Positions 34,636 to 42,918 of a stretch of 64,000 bases of DNA are shown here, piece after piece. The notes beneath the pieces were generated by a model. The model saw nothing but the letters and a program-made list of their open reading frames with translations, had not been told where the DNA came from and did not search any database. Where the stretch lies: assembly GCF_009883635.2 (NCBI RefSeq), contig NZ_CP026115.2, forward strand, positions 124,001-188,000, written 5' to 3'. A program made the translations under genes and the position numbers. Numbering within the stretch: position 1 is the stretch's first letter; each line of letters starts with the position of its first letter. The stretch comes from Pseudomonas putida. GTDB taxonomy: Bacteria; Pseudomonadota; Gammaproteobacteria; Pseudomonadales; Pseudomonadaceae.

Positions 34636-37095
34636 ATGATCCGCTCTACTACGAAGGTTTCCAAAACCGCCCTCGCCCTCGCCGTTGCGCTGCAGAGCGC
34701 CAGCCTCTCGGCCTTTGCGGCGCCCGCCCAGGCGCCGCATGCCTACAGCATCGCTTCCGGAAGCCTCGCCCAGGTACTGGCGCGGTTCGCCAGTGAGAGC
34801 GGAATCACCCTGCAGTACACCTCCGAACTGACCCGCGGCCTCTCCAGCCCCGGCCTGCAGGGCAACTACGGCATCGAGGACGGCTTCCAACGCCTGCTGG
34901 CCAGCAGCGGACTGCGCGCCGTGCGGCGCGGCGACAACGTCTACGGCCTGGAGCTGCAACCGCTGGGCGGCGGCGACGCCGTAAACCTTGAAGCCCTGAA
35001 CATCAACGGCCGTCAGGATTCAGCTACCACCGAGAACTCCGGCAGCTACACGTCCAGCGCGGTCACCATCGGCAAGGGCAGCCACCGCCTCAAGGACATC
35101 CCGCAATCGGTCAGCGTGGTCACGCGCAAGGCGATGGACGACCAGCGCCTCGATACCCTGGACCAGGTGCTCGAACACACGACGGGCATCACCACCTACC
35201 AGAGCCCGTCTGGCGGCAAGTACATCTACTCGCGCGGCTTCGAGGTGGAGACCATCCAGTACGACGGTGTACCCCTGGACCGTCGCTACTACGGCATTGG
35301 CAGCAGCTTCACCTCCGACACGCTGCTGTACGACCGCGTTGAAATCCTGCGCGGCGCAAACGGCCTGCTGCAAGGCAGCGGCAACCCTGGCGCGGCCATC
35401 AACCTGGTGCGCAAACGTCCCAAGGCTGAACCGTCCCTGTCCATCACTGCCAGTGCCGGATCCTGGGATACCTACCGGCAGACCCTCGACGCCAGTGGCC
35501 CATTGACTGCAGACGGCAAGCTGCGCGGTCGCCTGGTTGCCGGCCATGAAGACCGCGACTATTTCTACGACACGGCAGAAAGCCGCAAGAACGTGCTGTA
35601 CGGCATCGTTGAATACGACCTTACCGACGCCACCGTGATCGCCGCCGGTGCCAGCGTGGAAGACCTGCATTCGACCCCGTTCTTTGGCGGCCTGCCGCGC
35701 AACAAGGACGGCAGTGCAGTGAACGTCGGTCGCTCCACCTTCACCGGTGCCGACTGGAACAAGTGGAACAACAAGCAGACTACCTACTTCGCCGATGTCA
35801 CCCACGATTTCAACGATGACTGGCGCCTGAAAGCGTCCGGCAGCTACATCCGCGAAACCAACGATATCCTCTATAGCTTCGGCCGCGGCGCCGTCGACCC
35901 GGCAACCGGTAATGGCATGCAGTCGCGCGCCTACCTGTATGACTTCGAGAACATCAACAAAGGCGCCGACATCAACCTCACCGGCAAATGGCGCGCCTTC
36001 GGCCTGGAGCACGAGGTGGTGGTGGGTGCCAACGCCAGCGACCTGCGCTCCGACGACCTGCAAGGCGGCCTGCTCAACCTCGGCCCGATGAACATCTACG
36101 ACCCGGTTTCCCCGCGCGAACCGACCCTGGATGAAATGCTCAACACCACCTATGCCGGAGTCTCCAAGGCCAAGATTCGGCAGAATGGCGTGTACAGCGT
36201 GGTGCGCTACAAGCTGGCCGAGCCCCTGACCCTGGTGCTGGGCGCACGGGTCAGCAACTACCAGTACGACTACGAACTGCAACGCTTCACCACCACATCG
36301 CCAGACCCTGCACACGCGAAGGAAACCGGCGAAGTCACCCCGTACGGTGGTTTCATCTACGCGCTGAACGATCAGTGGTCGGCCTATGTCAGCTACGCCG
36401 ACATCTTCAAGCCGCAGACCGAACTGAGCGAGGACCTCGCGCCACTTAAACCGATCGAAGGTTCCAACTACGAAATCGGCCTGAAGGGCGAACTGATGGA
36501 TGGCCGCGTCAACACCAGTTTCGCGGTGTTCCGCGTCGACCAGGAAAACCGTGCCCAGTACGATTACGCCTCGCAATGCGGACAGGACGGCGAAAACAAC
36601 TGCTATGTGGCAGGCGGCAAGGTACGCGCCGAGGGCTTCGATGCTGAAATCAGCGGCGAAGTAATGGCCGGCCTGCAACTGTTTGCCGGCTACACCTACA
36701 CCTCGACCAAGTTTCTCAACGACCCAGGTGATGGCAGCTCGGCTTCCGGCTCTGCCTTCAACAGCTATACACCACGCCATCTGCTGCGCTTCTGGGGCGA
36801 CTACAACCTGCCTGGCGAGCTGAACCAGTGGACCGTTGGTGCCGGCGCCAACATCCAGAGCAAGAACCACAACACCAACTTTGGTGGCACCGGCGGCGTC
36901 GGCAAGATCGAGCAGGCTGGCTACGCCATCTGGAACGCCCGCGTGGCCTATCAGATCAACCAGAACTTCAGCGTCGCCCTCAACGGCAACAACCTGTTCG
37001 ACAAGAAGTACTACTCTTCGATCGGTTGGCTGAACGCCAGCAACGTGTATGGCGAACCGCGCAATTACACGGTCACCCTGAGGGCCGATTTCTGA
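34636..37095 (+). CDS. TonB-dependent siderophore receptor with signalling domain
   Basis: 819 residues starting MIRSTTKVSKTALALAVALQS, an outer-membrane signal peptide ending about AFA. A secretin/TonB short N-terminal (STN) signalling domain follows (~37-106, YSIASGSLAQVLARFASESGITLQY), which marks it as a transducer for the FecI/FecR pair. Then come the plug (RLKDIPQSVSVVTRKAMDDQRLDTLDQVLEHTTGI, YDRVEILRGANGLLQGSGNPGAAINLVRKRP) and a beta-barrel ending in the aromatic residue of RADF. It resembles ferric siderophore receptors of the FpvA/FoxA/FhuE type. The ligand is not predictable; no siderophore synthesis genes are nearby. Confidence 0.9.
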   Translation: MIRSTTKVSKTALALAVALQSASLSAFAAPAQAPHAYSIASGSLAQVLARFASESGITLQYTSELTRGLSSPGLQGNYGIEDGFQRLLASSGLRAVRRGDNVYGLELQPLGGGDAVNLEALNINGRQDSATTENSGSYTSSAVTIGKGSHRLKDIPQSVSVVTRKAMDDQRLDTLDQVLEHTTGITTYQSPSGGKYIYSRGFEVETIQYDGVPLDRRYYGIGSSFTSDTLLYDRVEILRGANGLLQGSGNPGAAINLVRKRPKAEPSLSITASAGSWDTYRQTLDASGPLTADGKLRGRLVAGHEDRDYFYDTAESRKNVLYGIVEYDLTDATVIAAGASVEDLHSTPFFGGLPRNKDGSAVNVGRSTFTGADWNKWNNKQTTYFADVTHDFNDDWRLKASGSYIRETNDILYSFGRGAVDPATGNGMQSRAYLYDFENINKGADINLTGKWRAFGLEHEVVVGANASDLRSDDLQGGLLNLGPMNIYDPVSPREPTLDEMLNTTYAGVSKAKIRQNGVYSVVRYKLAEPLTLVLGARVSNYQYDYELQRFTTTSPDPAHAKETGEVTPYGGFIYALNDQWSAYVSYADIFKPQTELSEDLAPLKPIEGSNYEIGLKGELMDGRVNTSFAVFRVDQENRAQYDYASQCGQDGENNCYVAGGKVRAEGFDAEISGEVMAGLQLFAGYTYTSTKFLNDPGDGSSASGSAFNSYTPRHLLRFWGDYNLPGELNQWTVGAGANIQSKNHNTNFGGTGGVGKIEQAGYAIWNARVAYQINQNFSVALNGNNLFDKKYYSSIGWLNASNVYGEPRNYTVTLRADF

Positions 37096-37113
37096 CGCAG
37101 CCCGCGTCCCCGT

Positions 37114-37884
37114 TCAATCCAGCACCGGTTTGAGCAGTGCCTGCGCCTCATACAGCGTCGCCAGGTAGCGCAGGCGCATCTCGTCGATGCTCAACCGCGA
37201 AGCATGGGTGGTGATGGTCAAGGTCGCCTTCAACTGGCCGCTGCGGTTTAGCAGCGGCACACCCAACACGCGCATGCCGATTTCGTATTCCTGATCGACA
37301 ATGCTGTAGCCCTGCGCCCTCACCCGCTGCAACTCTGCCATTAACTGCGCCCTGTCGGTCTGGGTGTAGGGCGTCAGCGCACTCAGCGCGTTGCGCGCGA
37401 AGTATTCCTCGCGCTGCTCCTCCTCCAGCCACGCCAGCCAGACCCGGCCGCTTGCCGTGCAATACATCGGCACCCGCGACCCGGGGCGGATCGACAACGA
37501 AGCAATGTGGCTGTAGCGGCTGCGCACCAGGTGAATGATCTCGTCGCCATCACGGCTGCCCACCGACACATGCTCCTGGGTCTGCCGCGCCACCTGCTCG
37601 ACGATCGGCCGCAGCATGCGCGGCAACTGCGCGGAATCGACATAGGCCTGGCCGATGCGCAGGGCCTTGGGCGTCAGCCAGTAATGGCGGTTGTCGGTCT
37701 CGGCAAAGCCTTCGTGCACCAGCGTCAGCAGAAAGCGCCGTGCGGCACTGGGGGTCATGCCGGACAGCCTGGCCGCCTGGGGCACGCTCAGGCGTGGTTG
37801 CTCGGCACTGAACACCTGCATCAGCGCCAGGCCTTTCTGCAGGCCGGCGATCAAGTCGCGGGGGTGAATCTCGGGCTGGGGCAT
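37114..37884 (-). CDS. IclR-family transcriptional regulator (PcaR/PobR-like)
   Basis: 256 residues. The N-terminal winged helix (LIAGLQKGLALMQVFSAEQPRLSVPQAARLSGMTPSAARRFLLTLVHEGF) and the C-terminal ligand domain (SVGSRDGDEIIHLVRSRYSHIASLSIRPGSRVPMYCTASGRVWLAWL, GYSIVDQEYEIGMRVLGVPLLN) match the IclR subgroup that senses protocatechuate, beta-ketoadipate or hydroaromatic acids. It is divergent from the AroE-like gene with 145 bases between starts; a dyad resembling PcaR/PcaU sites lies in that gap and a related one precedes the MFS gene at 42919. Confidence 0.88.
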   Translation of the reverse strand: MPQPEIHPRDLIAGLQKGLALMQVFSAEQPRLSVPQAARLSGMTPSAARRFLLTLVHEGFAETDNRHYWLTPKALRIGQAYVDSAQLPRMLRPIVEQVARQTQEHVSVGSRDGDEIIHLVRSRYSHIASLSIRPGSRVPMYCTASGRVWLAWLEEEQREEYFARNALSALTPYTQTDRAQLMAELQRVRAQGYSIVDQEYEIGMRVLGVPLLNRSGQLKATLTITTHASRLSIDEMRLRYLATLYEAQALLKPVLD

Positions 37885-37907
37885 GAACTCGGCTCTTGGA
37901 AAGTGGC

Positions 37908-37952
37908 ATTCAATGCGATTACCGCTTGATAGCTGCGATTATCGCACTGAAT
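37908..37952. promoter_or_regulatory. IclR-type operator between iclR and the AroE-like gene
   Basis: ATTCAATGCGATTA (37908-37921) and TTATCGCACTGAAT (37939-37952) form an imperfect inverted pair. The right half contains the perfect dyad TGCGATTATCGCA. On the minus strand GTGCGATAATCGCAG differs at two positions from GTTCGATAATCGCAC, which I recall as the PcaR/PcaU site. Confidence 0.6.
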
Positions 37953-38029
37953 GGCCGATAAGCGCATTGTTGATGACACCGCCCCACGACAAGCTGGCCT
38001 CCACAACAACAGCCATAACGGAGGTCAGC

Positions 38030-38839
38030 ATGATCCGAGGTTCGACAGAACTGGTCGCCATCGTCGGTTCGCCTATCGCTCAGGTGAAGTCGCCGGAAAA
38101 CTTCAACACCTGGTTCGCCAACAACACCCGCGACCTGGCGATGCTTCCCATCGACCTGCAGGAAACGGCGCTGGGCGCCTTTGTCGACCACCTGCGCGGT
38201 TGGCGCAACCTGCGCGGCTGCGTGGTCACCGTGCCGTACAAGCAGGCACTGGCGACACTACTGGACGGGCTCAGCGAACGCGCCAAGGCACTGGGCTCGG
38301 TCAACGTGATCCGCCGCGAGCGCGACGGCCGCCTGCTGGGCGACAACGTCGATGGCGCGGGCTTCCTCGGCGCCGCCCGCCAGCATGGCTTCGAGGCTTG
38401 CGGCAAGCGCGCGCTGGTGGTGGGCTGCGGCGGGGTCGGCAGTGCGATCGCCTATGCACTGGGCGAAGCGGGCGCCGCCAGCATTACCCTCGGCGACCCC
38501 AGCGCCGAGCGCGTCGGGGCGCTGGTTGAAGTGCTCGGCACTGCCTTCCCGGCTCTGGAAATCGCCACGCACTACGGCTCGCTGGATGGCTTCGACCTGG
38601 TCGTCAACGCCTCCCCCGTCGGCATGGGCAACAGCGGCGAACTGCCGTTGCCGGTGGCACTGCTGCAGACCCTGAACGCCGCCACGCTGGTAGCCGACGT
38701 GGTCACCTCGCCGGAAATCACCCCGCTGCTGCACAAGGCGCGGGAACGCGGCTGCCCGGTTCAGACCGGTGCGCAGATGGCCTTCGCCCAGCTGGGCCAT
38801 CTCGGCGCCTTCATGGGCGTCACCCCGCTGGAGATCTGA
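38030..38839 (+). CDS. Shikimate dehydrogenase-like protein (AroE/YdiB/QuiA family)
   Basis: 269 residues, GGAGG 5 bases before the ATG. Catalytic and cofactor features: K71 in VPYK, N92 in SVNVIRR and D108 in DNVDGAG are conserved, and the dinucleotide loop VVGCGGVGSAIAYALGEAG is clear. In the substrate-carboxylate motif the usual SxS reads VKS (residues 19-21), so one of two shikimate-binding serines is lost. It is therefore probably a catabolic paralogue acting on quinate, shikimate or a related ring acid rather than the housekeeping AroE. First gene of the operon with the FAD dehydrogenase 4 bases after its stop. Confidence 0.85.
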   Translation: MIRGSTELVAIVGSPIAQVKSPENFNTWFANNTRDLAMLPIDLQETALGAFVDHLRGWRNLRGCVVTVPYKQALATLLDGLSERAKALGSVNVIRRERDGRLLGDNVDGAGFLGAARQHGFEACGKRALVVGCGGVGSAIAYALGEAGAASITLGDPSAERVGALVEVLGTAFPALEIATHYGSLDGFDLVVNASPVGMGNSGELPLPVALLQTLNAATLVADVVTSPEITPLLHKARERGCPVQTGAQMAFAQLGHLGAFMGVTPLEI

Positions 38840-38843
38840 CGCC

Positions 38844-40571
38844 ATGAGCATTAGCGAACAAGCGGTGTTCGACCTGGTGGTCCTCGGCAGCGGTGCCGGG
38901 GGTTTCGCCACCGCCGCCACGGCAGCCCGCCGTGGGCTGAAGGTGCTGGTGGTGGAAAAGGCCGAGCGCTTTGGCGGTACTTCGGCGATTTCCGGCGGCG
39001 CAGCGTGGATCTACGGCAGTGATCAGGCCCAGGCTGCCGGCGCCAAGGACTCCCCCGAGGCCATGCGCACCTACCTGCAGACGATCATCGGCGCAGGTTA
39101 CGACCCGGCACTTGTGGATGCTTTCATCGAGCAGGGTCACCAGGCCCTGCGCTGGCTGGAGCACAACACCGAACTGCGCTACGGCCTGCGCCCGCACTCG
39201 CCGGACTACTACCCCGACGAACCCGGCGCCACCGAGTTCGGCCGCGCCCTGGAGATGGTCGAGTACGACGGTCGCCACCTCGGCTCGCGCTTCAAGGAGC
39301 TGAAGATGCCACCGCCCGGCATGCTGCTGTTCGGTGGCATGATGGTCAACCGCGTAGACATCCAGCACTTCCTCAACCTGCGCCGCTCACCCGCCTCGCT
39401 GTGGCACTGCCTGAAGCTGATGGCGCGGTATGCGCGGGACCGCCTGCACCACCCACGAGGGACTCGCCTGACCACCGGCAACGCGCTGATCGCGCGCCTG
39501 GCCAGCAGCGCCTTTGCCCACGGCACTGAACTGTGGCTGCGCAGCGAGGCCGAGGAACTGATCGTCGAACGCGGCAGGGTGACCGGCGTGGTGGTGATGC
39601 GCGAAGGCCGACGGCTACGGGTGCACGCTCGCGGTGGCGTGGTCTGCGCCATGGGCGGTTTTGCCGCCGGGCTGCTGGCCGCCCGCTATCGCCCGGATGC
39701 CGAGGCGCCACACCTGAGCATGTCGCCGCCCACCAATGACGGCGCCGCCCTGCGCCTTGGCGAGGCGGTGGCGGCGGCCCAGGGCGACGGCCTGGCGGCC
39801 AATTTCTTCTGGGCGCCGGTGTCCGAGCTGCGCCATGCCAATGGCGAGCGCGAGCGCTTTCCGCACCTGGTCACCGACCGCGCCAAGCCTGGAGTGATCG
39901 CGGTCGACCCGGCCGGGCGGCGCTTCGTCAACGAGTCCAACTCGTACCACCACTTCGTGCAGACCATGTTCGCCAACGGCATCGGCCATTGCTGGCTGAT
40001 CTGCGACGCCGAGGCAATGAACCGCTATGGCCTGGGCCTGGCGCGACCCAAACCGGTGGACAACGCGGCACTGGTCACTGCTGGCTACCTGCACAACGCC
40101 GACAGCGTGGCGGCGCTGGCCGAGGCCATCGGCGTCGATCCACAGGCCTTGCAGCAGACGCTGGAGCACTTCAATGCCGACGCCCGCAACGGCATCGACC
40201 GTGCCTTCGGCAAGGGCGGCAACAGCTACAACCGCTACATGGGCGACCCACAGCATCAGCCCAATCCGTGCCTGGCCCCGCTGACCAAAGCGCCGTTCCA
40301 CGCCATCCGCCTGCATACCGGCGACCTCGGCTCGGCACGCGGCCTGGTGACCGACGCCAGTGCCAATGTGCTGAACCGCAGCGGCGCGCCCATTGCCGGG
40401 CTGTATGCCGTGGGCAACGACATGAACTCAATGATGAACGGCACCTACCCCGGCCCTGGGATCACCCTCGGCCCCGCCCTCACCTTCGGCTGGATCGCAG
40501 CCAGCCATATTGCCGAGCGCCTGCAGGCGCCCGCCACCCACCAGGAGCAACCCGCATGTACTACGAACTGA
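38844..40571 (+). CDS. FAD-dependent dehydrogenase, fumarate reductase/3-ketosteroid dehydrogenase-like
   Basis: 575 residues. N-terminal FAD motif LVVLGSGAGGFATAATAARRGLKVLVVEKAERFGGTSAISGGAAWIYGS, and C-terminal flavin segment AGLYAVGNDMNSMMNGTYPGPGITLGPALTFGWIAA, as in FAD_binding_2 enzymes close to 3-ketosteroid-delta1-dehydrogenase. No signal peptide, so it is cytoplasmic. Members desaturate or reduce carbon-carbon bonds next to a carbonyl. Beside an AroE-like dehydrogenase it could desaturate a 3-oxo ring acid. The NIPSNAP gene starts 16 bases before its stop, so the two are coupled. Confidence 0.85.
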   Translation: MSISEQAVFDLVVLGSGAGGFATAATAARRGLKVLVVEKAERFGGTSAISGGAAWIYGSDQAQAAGAKDSPEAMRTYLQTIIGAGYDPALVDAFIEQGHQALRWLEHNTELRYGLRPHSPDYYPDEPGATEFGRALEMVEYDGRHLGSRFKELKMPPPGMLLFGGMMVNRVDIQHFLNLRRSPASLWHCLKLMARYARDRLHHPRGTRLTTGNALIARLASSAFAHGTELWLRSEAEELIVERGRVTGVVVMREGRRLRVHARGGVVCAMGGFAAGLLAARYRPDAEAPHLSMSPPTNDGAALRLGEAVAAAQGDGLAANFFWAPVSELRHANGERERFPHLVTDRAKPGVIAVDPAGRRFVNESNSYHHFVQTMFANGIGHCWLICDAEAMNRYGLGLARPKPVDNAALVTAGYLHNADSVAALAEAIGVDPQALQQTLEHFNADARNGIDRAFGKGGNSYNRYMGDPQHQPNPCLAPLTKAPFHAIRLHTGDLGSARGLVTDASANVLNRSGAPIAGLYAVGNDMNSMMNGTYPGPGITLGPALTFGWIAASHIAERLQAPATHQEQPACTTN

Positions 40572-40876
40572 GAACCTACACCCTCGACCCACTGAAGATG
40601 GCCGACTGGCTGGCCCTGTACCAGAGCCATGCACTGGAGGTGCAAAGCGAGCACCTGGGCGATCTGGTGGGCTTCTTCACCAGCGAATTCGGCGAGGTCA
40701 ACCAGGTGGTGCATATGTGGGCCTACGCCAGCCTCGACGAACGCATGGCACGCCGTGCCACGATGGCAGCCGACCCACGCTGGGCGGAGTTTTCACGGCG
40801 CAATCGGGAGCTGGGCGCGGTGCTGCAGCTGCACTCACGGCTGCTGCGGCCCACGGGCTTTTCGCCGCTGCAATAA
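40556..40876 (+). CDS. NIPSNAP-family protein
   Basis: 106 residues beginning MYYELRTYTLDPLKMADWLALYQSHAL, with AGGAG before the start and a 16-base overlap with the upstream flavoprotein gene. The ferredoxin-like NIPSNAP domain is clear (YELRTYTL, VVHMWAYASLDERMARRATMAADPRWAEF). Bacterial members often sit in catabolic operons with ring-modifying enzymes; their chemistry is not established. Followed by a REP-type inverted repeat. Confidence 0.85.
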   Translation: MYYELRTYTLDPLKMADWLALYQSHALEVQSEHLGDLVGFFTSEFGEVNQVVHMWAYASLDERMARRATMAADPRWAEFSRRNRELGAVLQLHSRLLRPTGFSPLQ

Positions 40877-40902
40877 CCCTTACCACTGACAAGCGCCGAC
40901 CC

Positions 40903-41017
40903 TGTGGGAGCCGCGCTTGCCGGCGATGGGGCGCGAAGCGGCCCCGGCTATTTATGCAGCAACCTCGAAATTGTGGGGCCGCTTCGCGCCCCATCGCCGG
41001 CAAGCGCGGCTCCCACA
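40903..41017. repeat. REP-type long inverted repeat
   Basis: Two perfectly complementary 43-bp arms (40903-40945 and 40975-41017) around a 29-base loop, starting TGTGGGAGCCGCGCTTGCCG. It is a standard P. putida REP pair inside the operon, between the NIPSNAP gene and the second flavoprotein gene. It could act as a processing or attenuation hairpin there. Confidence 0.92.
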
Positions 41018-41082
41018 AGTACAGCGCACGCCTGGAAGCTCCCACATGGCTTCCACAACCTTGACTGCATAAGGATCTATTC

Positions 41083-42753
41083 ATGCAACCCATCGCGTGT
41101 GACGTACTTGTCATCGGCTCCGGTGCCTCTGGCCTGGCGGCCGCCGTTACCGCCGCGCATCACGGCCTCAAGGTGATCGTCGCGGAAAAGGCCAGCCAGC
41201 TTGGCGGCACCAGCGCCTGGTCGGGGGGCTGGCTGTGGATTCCGCGCAACCCGCTGGCCGTTGCCGAAGGCATCGTCGAACCCGACGACGCAGCGGAACG
41301 TTACCTGCGCGCCCAGACCGGGGTCGCCGAACTGGACCCTCGCCAGCGCGCCTTCCTGCGCCATGGCCCGGAAATGGTGGCATTCTTCCAGCAGCACACC
41401 GCCGTGCAGTTCCAGTCCGGCAGCAAGATGCCCGACATGCGTGAAGGCGACGGCAGCGCACGTGGCGGGCGCTCGCTGTGCGCGCTGCCGTTCGACGGGC
41501 GGTTGCTTGGCCCATGGCTGCACACGCTGCGCCCGCCGCTGGACATCGTCAGCCTGGCGGGCATCGGCATCGCCGGTGGCGCGGACATGGCCGCCTTCTT
41601 CAACGCCCGCCGCTCGCCGAAGGCTGCCCTGCACGTCGGCAAGCGCCTGCTGCGTCATGGCCGCGACCTGTTGCTGCATCCGCGCGGCCTGCACCTGGTC
41701 AACGGCAACGCCCTGGTCGCCCGCCTGTTGCGCAGCGCCCTGGACCTTGGCGTGACCTTGCTCACCGACAAGCCGGCCACTCGCTTGCTCGGTAATGGGC
41801 GCATCGACGGCGCCCAGTTCGCCGATGGCCAGGTGATCCACGCACGCCGTGGCGTGGTGCTGGCGTGTGGTGGCTTTGCCCATGACTCCCAGCGCATTGC
41901 CCAGCTGATGCCCCATGCGCCGGATGGCGACCAGCATTACTCGGCCGCACCGCCAGAGAACAGCGGTGATGGCCTGCGCCTGGGCGAACAGGTTGGAGCT
42001 CGCGTCGGCACACTGGTTCAGGCCGGCGCCTGGGCACCGGTCTCGCGGGTGCCGCGCCGTGACGGCAGCATTGGCCACTTTCCACACTTGATCGACCGCG
42101 CCAAGCCCGGCTTCATTGCCGTGCGCCGTGATGGCCGACGTTTCGTCAACGAAGCCGATTGCTACCACGACTTCATGAATGCGCTGTTCGCCGCCACGCC
42201 ACAGGGCGAACCTCACGAGGCCTGGCTGATCTGCGACCACGCCGCACAACGGCGCTACGGCATCGGCTGGGCCAAGCCGTTCCCGTTCCCGACCGGCTTC
42301 TACCAGCGCCGCGGCTACCTGTTCAGCGGTCAGTCCCTGGCAGAGCTGGCGCAGCGCTGCGGGATCGATGCCGCGCAACTGCAAGACACCGTGGCCGACT
42401 TCAATCGCCATGCCGCGCAGGGTGAAGACCCGGCCTTCCAACGCGGCGCCTCGGCCTACAACAAGGCCCAGGGTGAACCGCTGCAGGGGCCGAACCCCTC
42501 GTTGCGCCCCTTGCTGCACGGCCCTTTCCATGCGGTGAAGCTGCTGCCTGGCAGCCTCGGCACCTTCGCCGGCCTGTACACGGATGCCTCGGCACGCGTG
42601 CTCGATCACGCGCAGCAGCCGATACCCGGCCTGTTCGCGGTCGGCAACGACATGCACAGCGTGATGGCCGGGCATTATCCTAGCGGTGGTATCACCCTGG
42701 GGCCGGGCATGACCTTCGGCTATCTGGCGGGCAAGGCGCTGGCCAGTTTGTGA
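41083..42753 (+). CDS. FAD-dependent dehydrogenase, 3-ketosteroid dehydrogenase-like (second copy)
   Basis: 556 residues, AAGGA 8 bases before the ATG. Same family as the enzyme at 38844: DVLVIGSGASGLAAAVTAAHHGLKVIVAEKASQLGGTSAWSGGWLWIPRNP at the N-terminus and IPGLFAVGNDMHSVMAGHYPSGGITLGPGMTFGYLAGKAL at the C-terminus. The middle differs from the first copy, suggesting a different substrate or a consecutive step rather than simple duplication. KSTD-like enzymes take electrons from the carbon next to a ketone. No signal peptide. A dyad that resembles an IclR site lies between it and the carrier gene. Confidence 0.85.
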   Translation: MQPIACDVLVIGSGASGLAAAVTAAHHGLKVIVAEKASQLGGTSAWSGGWLWIPRNPLAVAEGIVEPDDAAERYLRAQTGVAELDPRQRAFLRHGPEMVAFFQQHTAVQFQSGSKMPDMREGDGSARGGRSLCALPFDGRLLGPWLHTLRPPLDIVSLAGIGIAGGADMAAFFNARRSPKAALHVGKRLLRHGRDLLLHPRGLHLVNGNALVARLLRSALDLGVTLLTDKPATRLLGNGRIDGAQFADGQVIHARRGVVLACGGFAHDSQRIAQLMPHAPDGDQHYSAAPPENSGDGLRLGEQVGARVGTLVQAGAWAPVSRVPRRDGSIGHFPHLIDRAKPGFIAVRRDGRRFVNEADCYHDFMNALFAATPQGEPHEAWLICDHAAQRRYGIGWAKPFPFPTGFYQRRGYLFSGQSLAELAQRCGIDAAQLQDTVADFNRHAAQGEDPAFQRGASAYNKAQGEPLQGPNPSLRPLLHGPFHAVKLLPGSLGTFAGLYTDASARVLDHAQQPIPGLFAVGNDMHSVMAGHYPSGGITLGPGMTFGYLAGKALASL

Positions 42754-42763
42754 GGTTGGTTCG

Positions 42764-42788
42764 CTATTGTTCGGTTATCGAACAATAG
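42764..42788. promoter_or_regulatory. IclR-type dyad before the MFS gene
   Basis: Perfect 10-bp arms CTATTGTTCG and CGAACAATAG around GTTAT. The centre reads GTTCGATAACCGAAC on the minus strand, 13 of 15 matches to GTTCGATAATCGCAC, the PcaR/PcaU-type site as I remember it. It suggests the carrier is in the same IclR regulon as the operon at 38030. Confidence 0.6.
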
Positions 42789-42918
42789 CCCCCTCCAGCG
42801 AATTGACGGTCGCCGCTTCACTGCTCACCATGCACCGGCCTTGCGTGTACCCCCTGCCTGGGGCCAGGTCACGTTCGAGAAAAAGCCGTTCATTACAATT
42901 TCAAGAAACGACCAGGAT

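Noticed and set aside
35020..36870. 616-codon open frame antisense to the TonB receptor
   Set aside because: Shadow frame of a GC-rich gene: no motif, Val/Ala/Gly-biased composition, and the plus-strand receptor is unambiguous.
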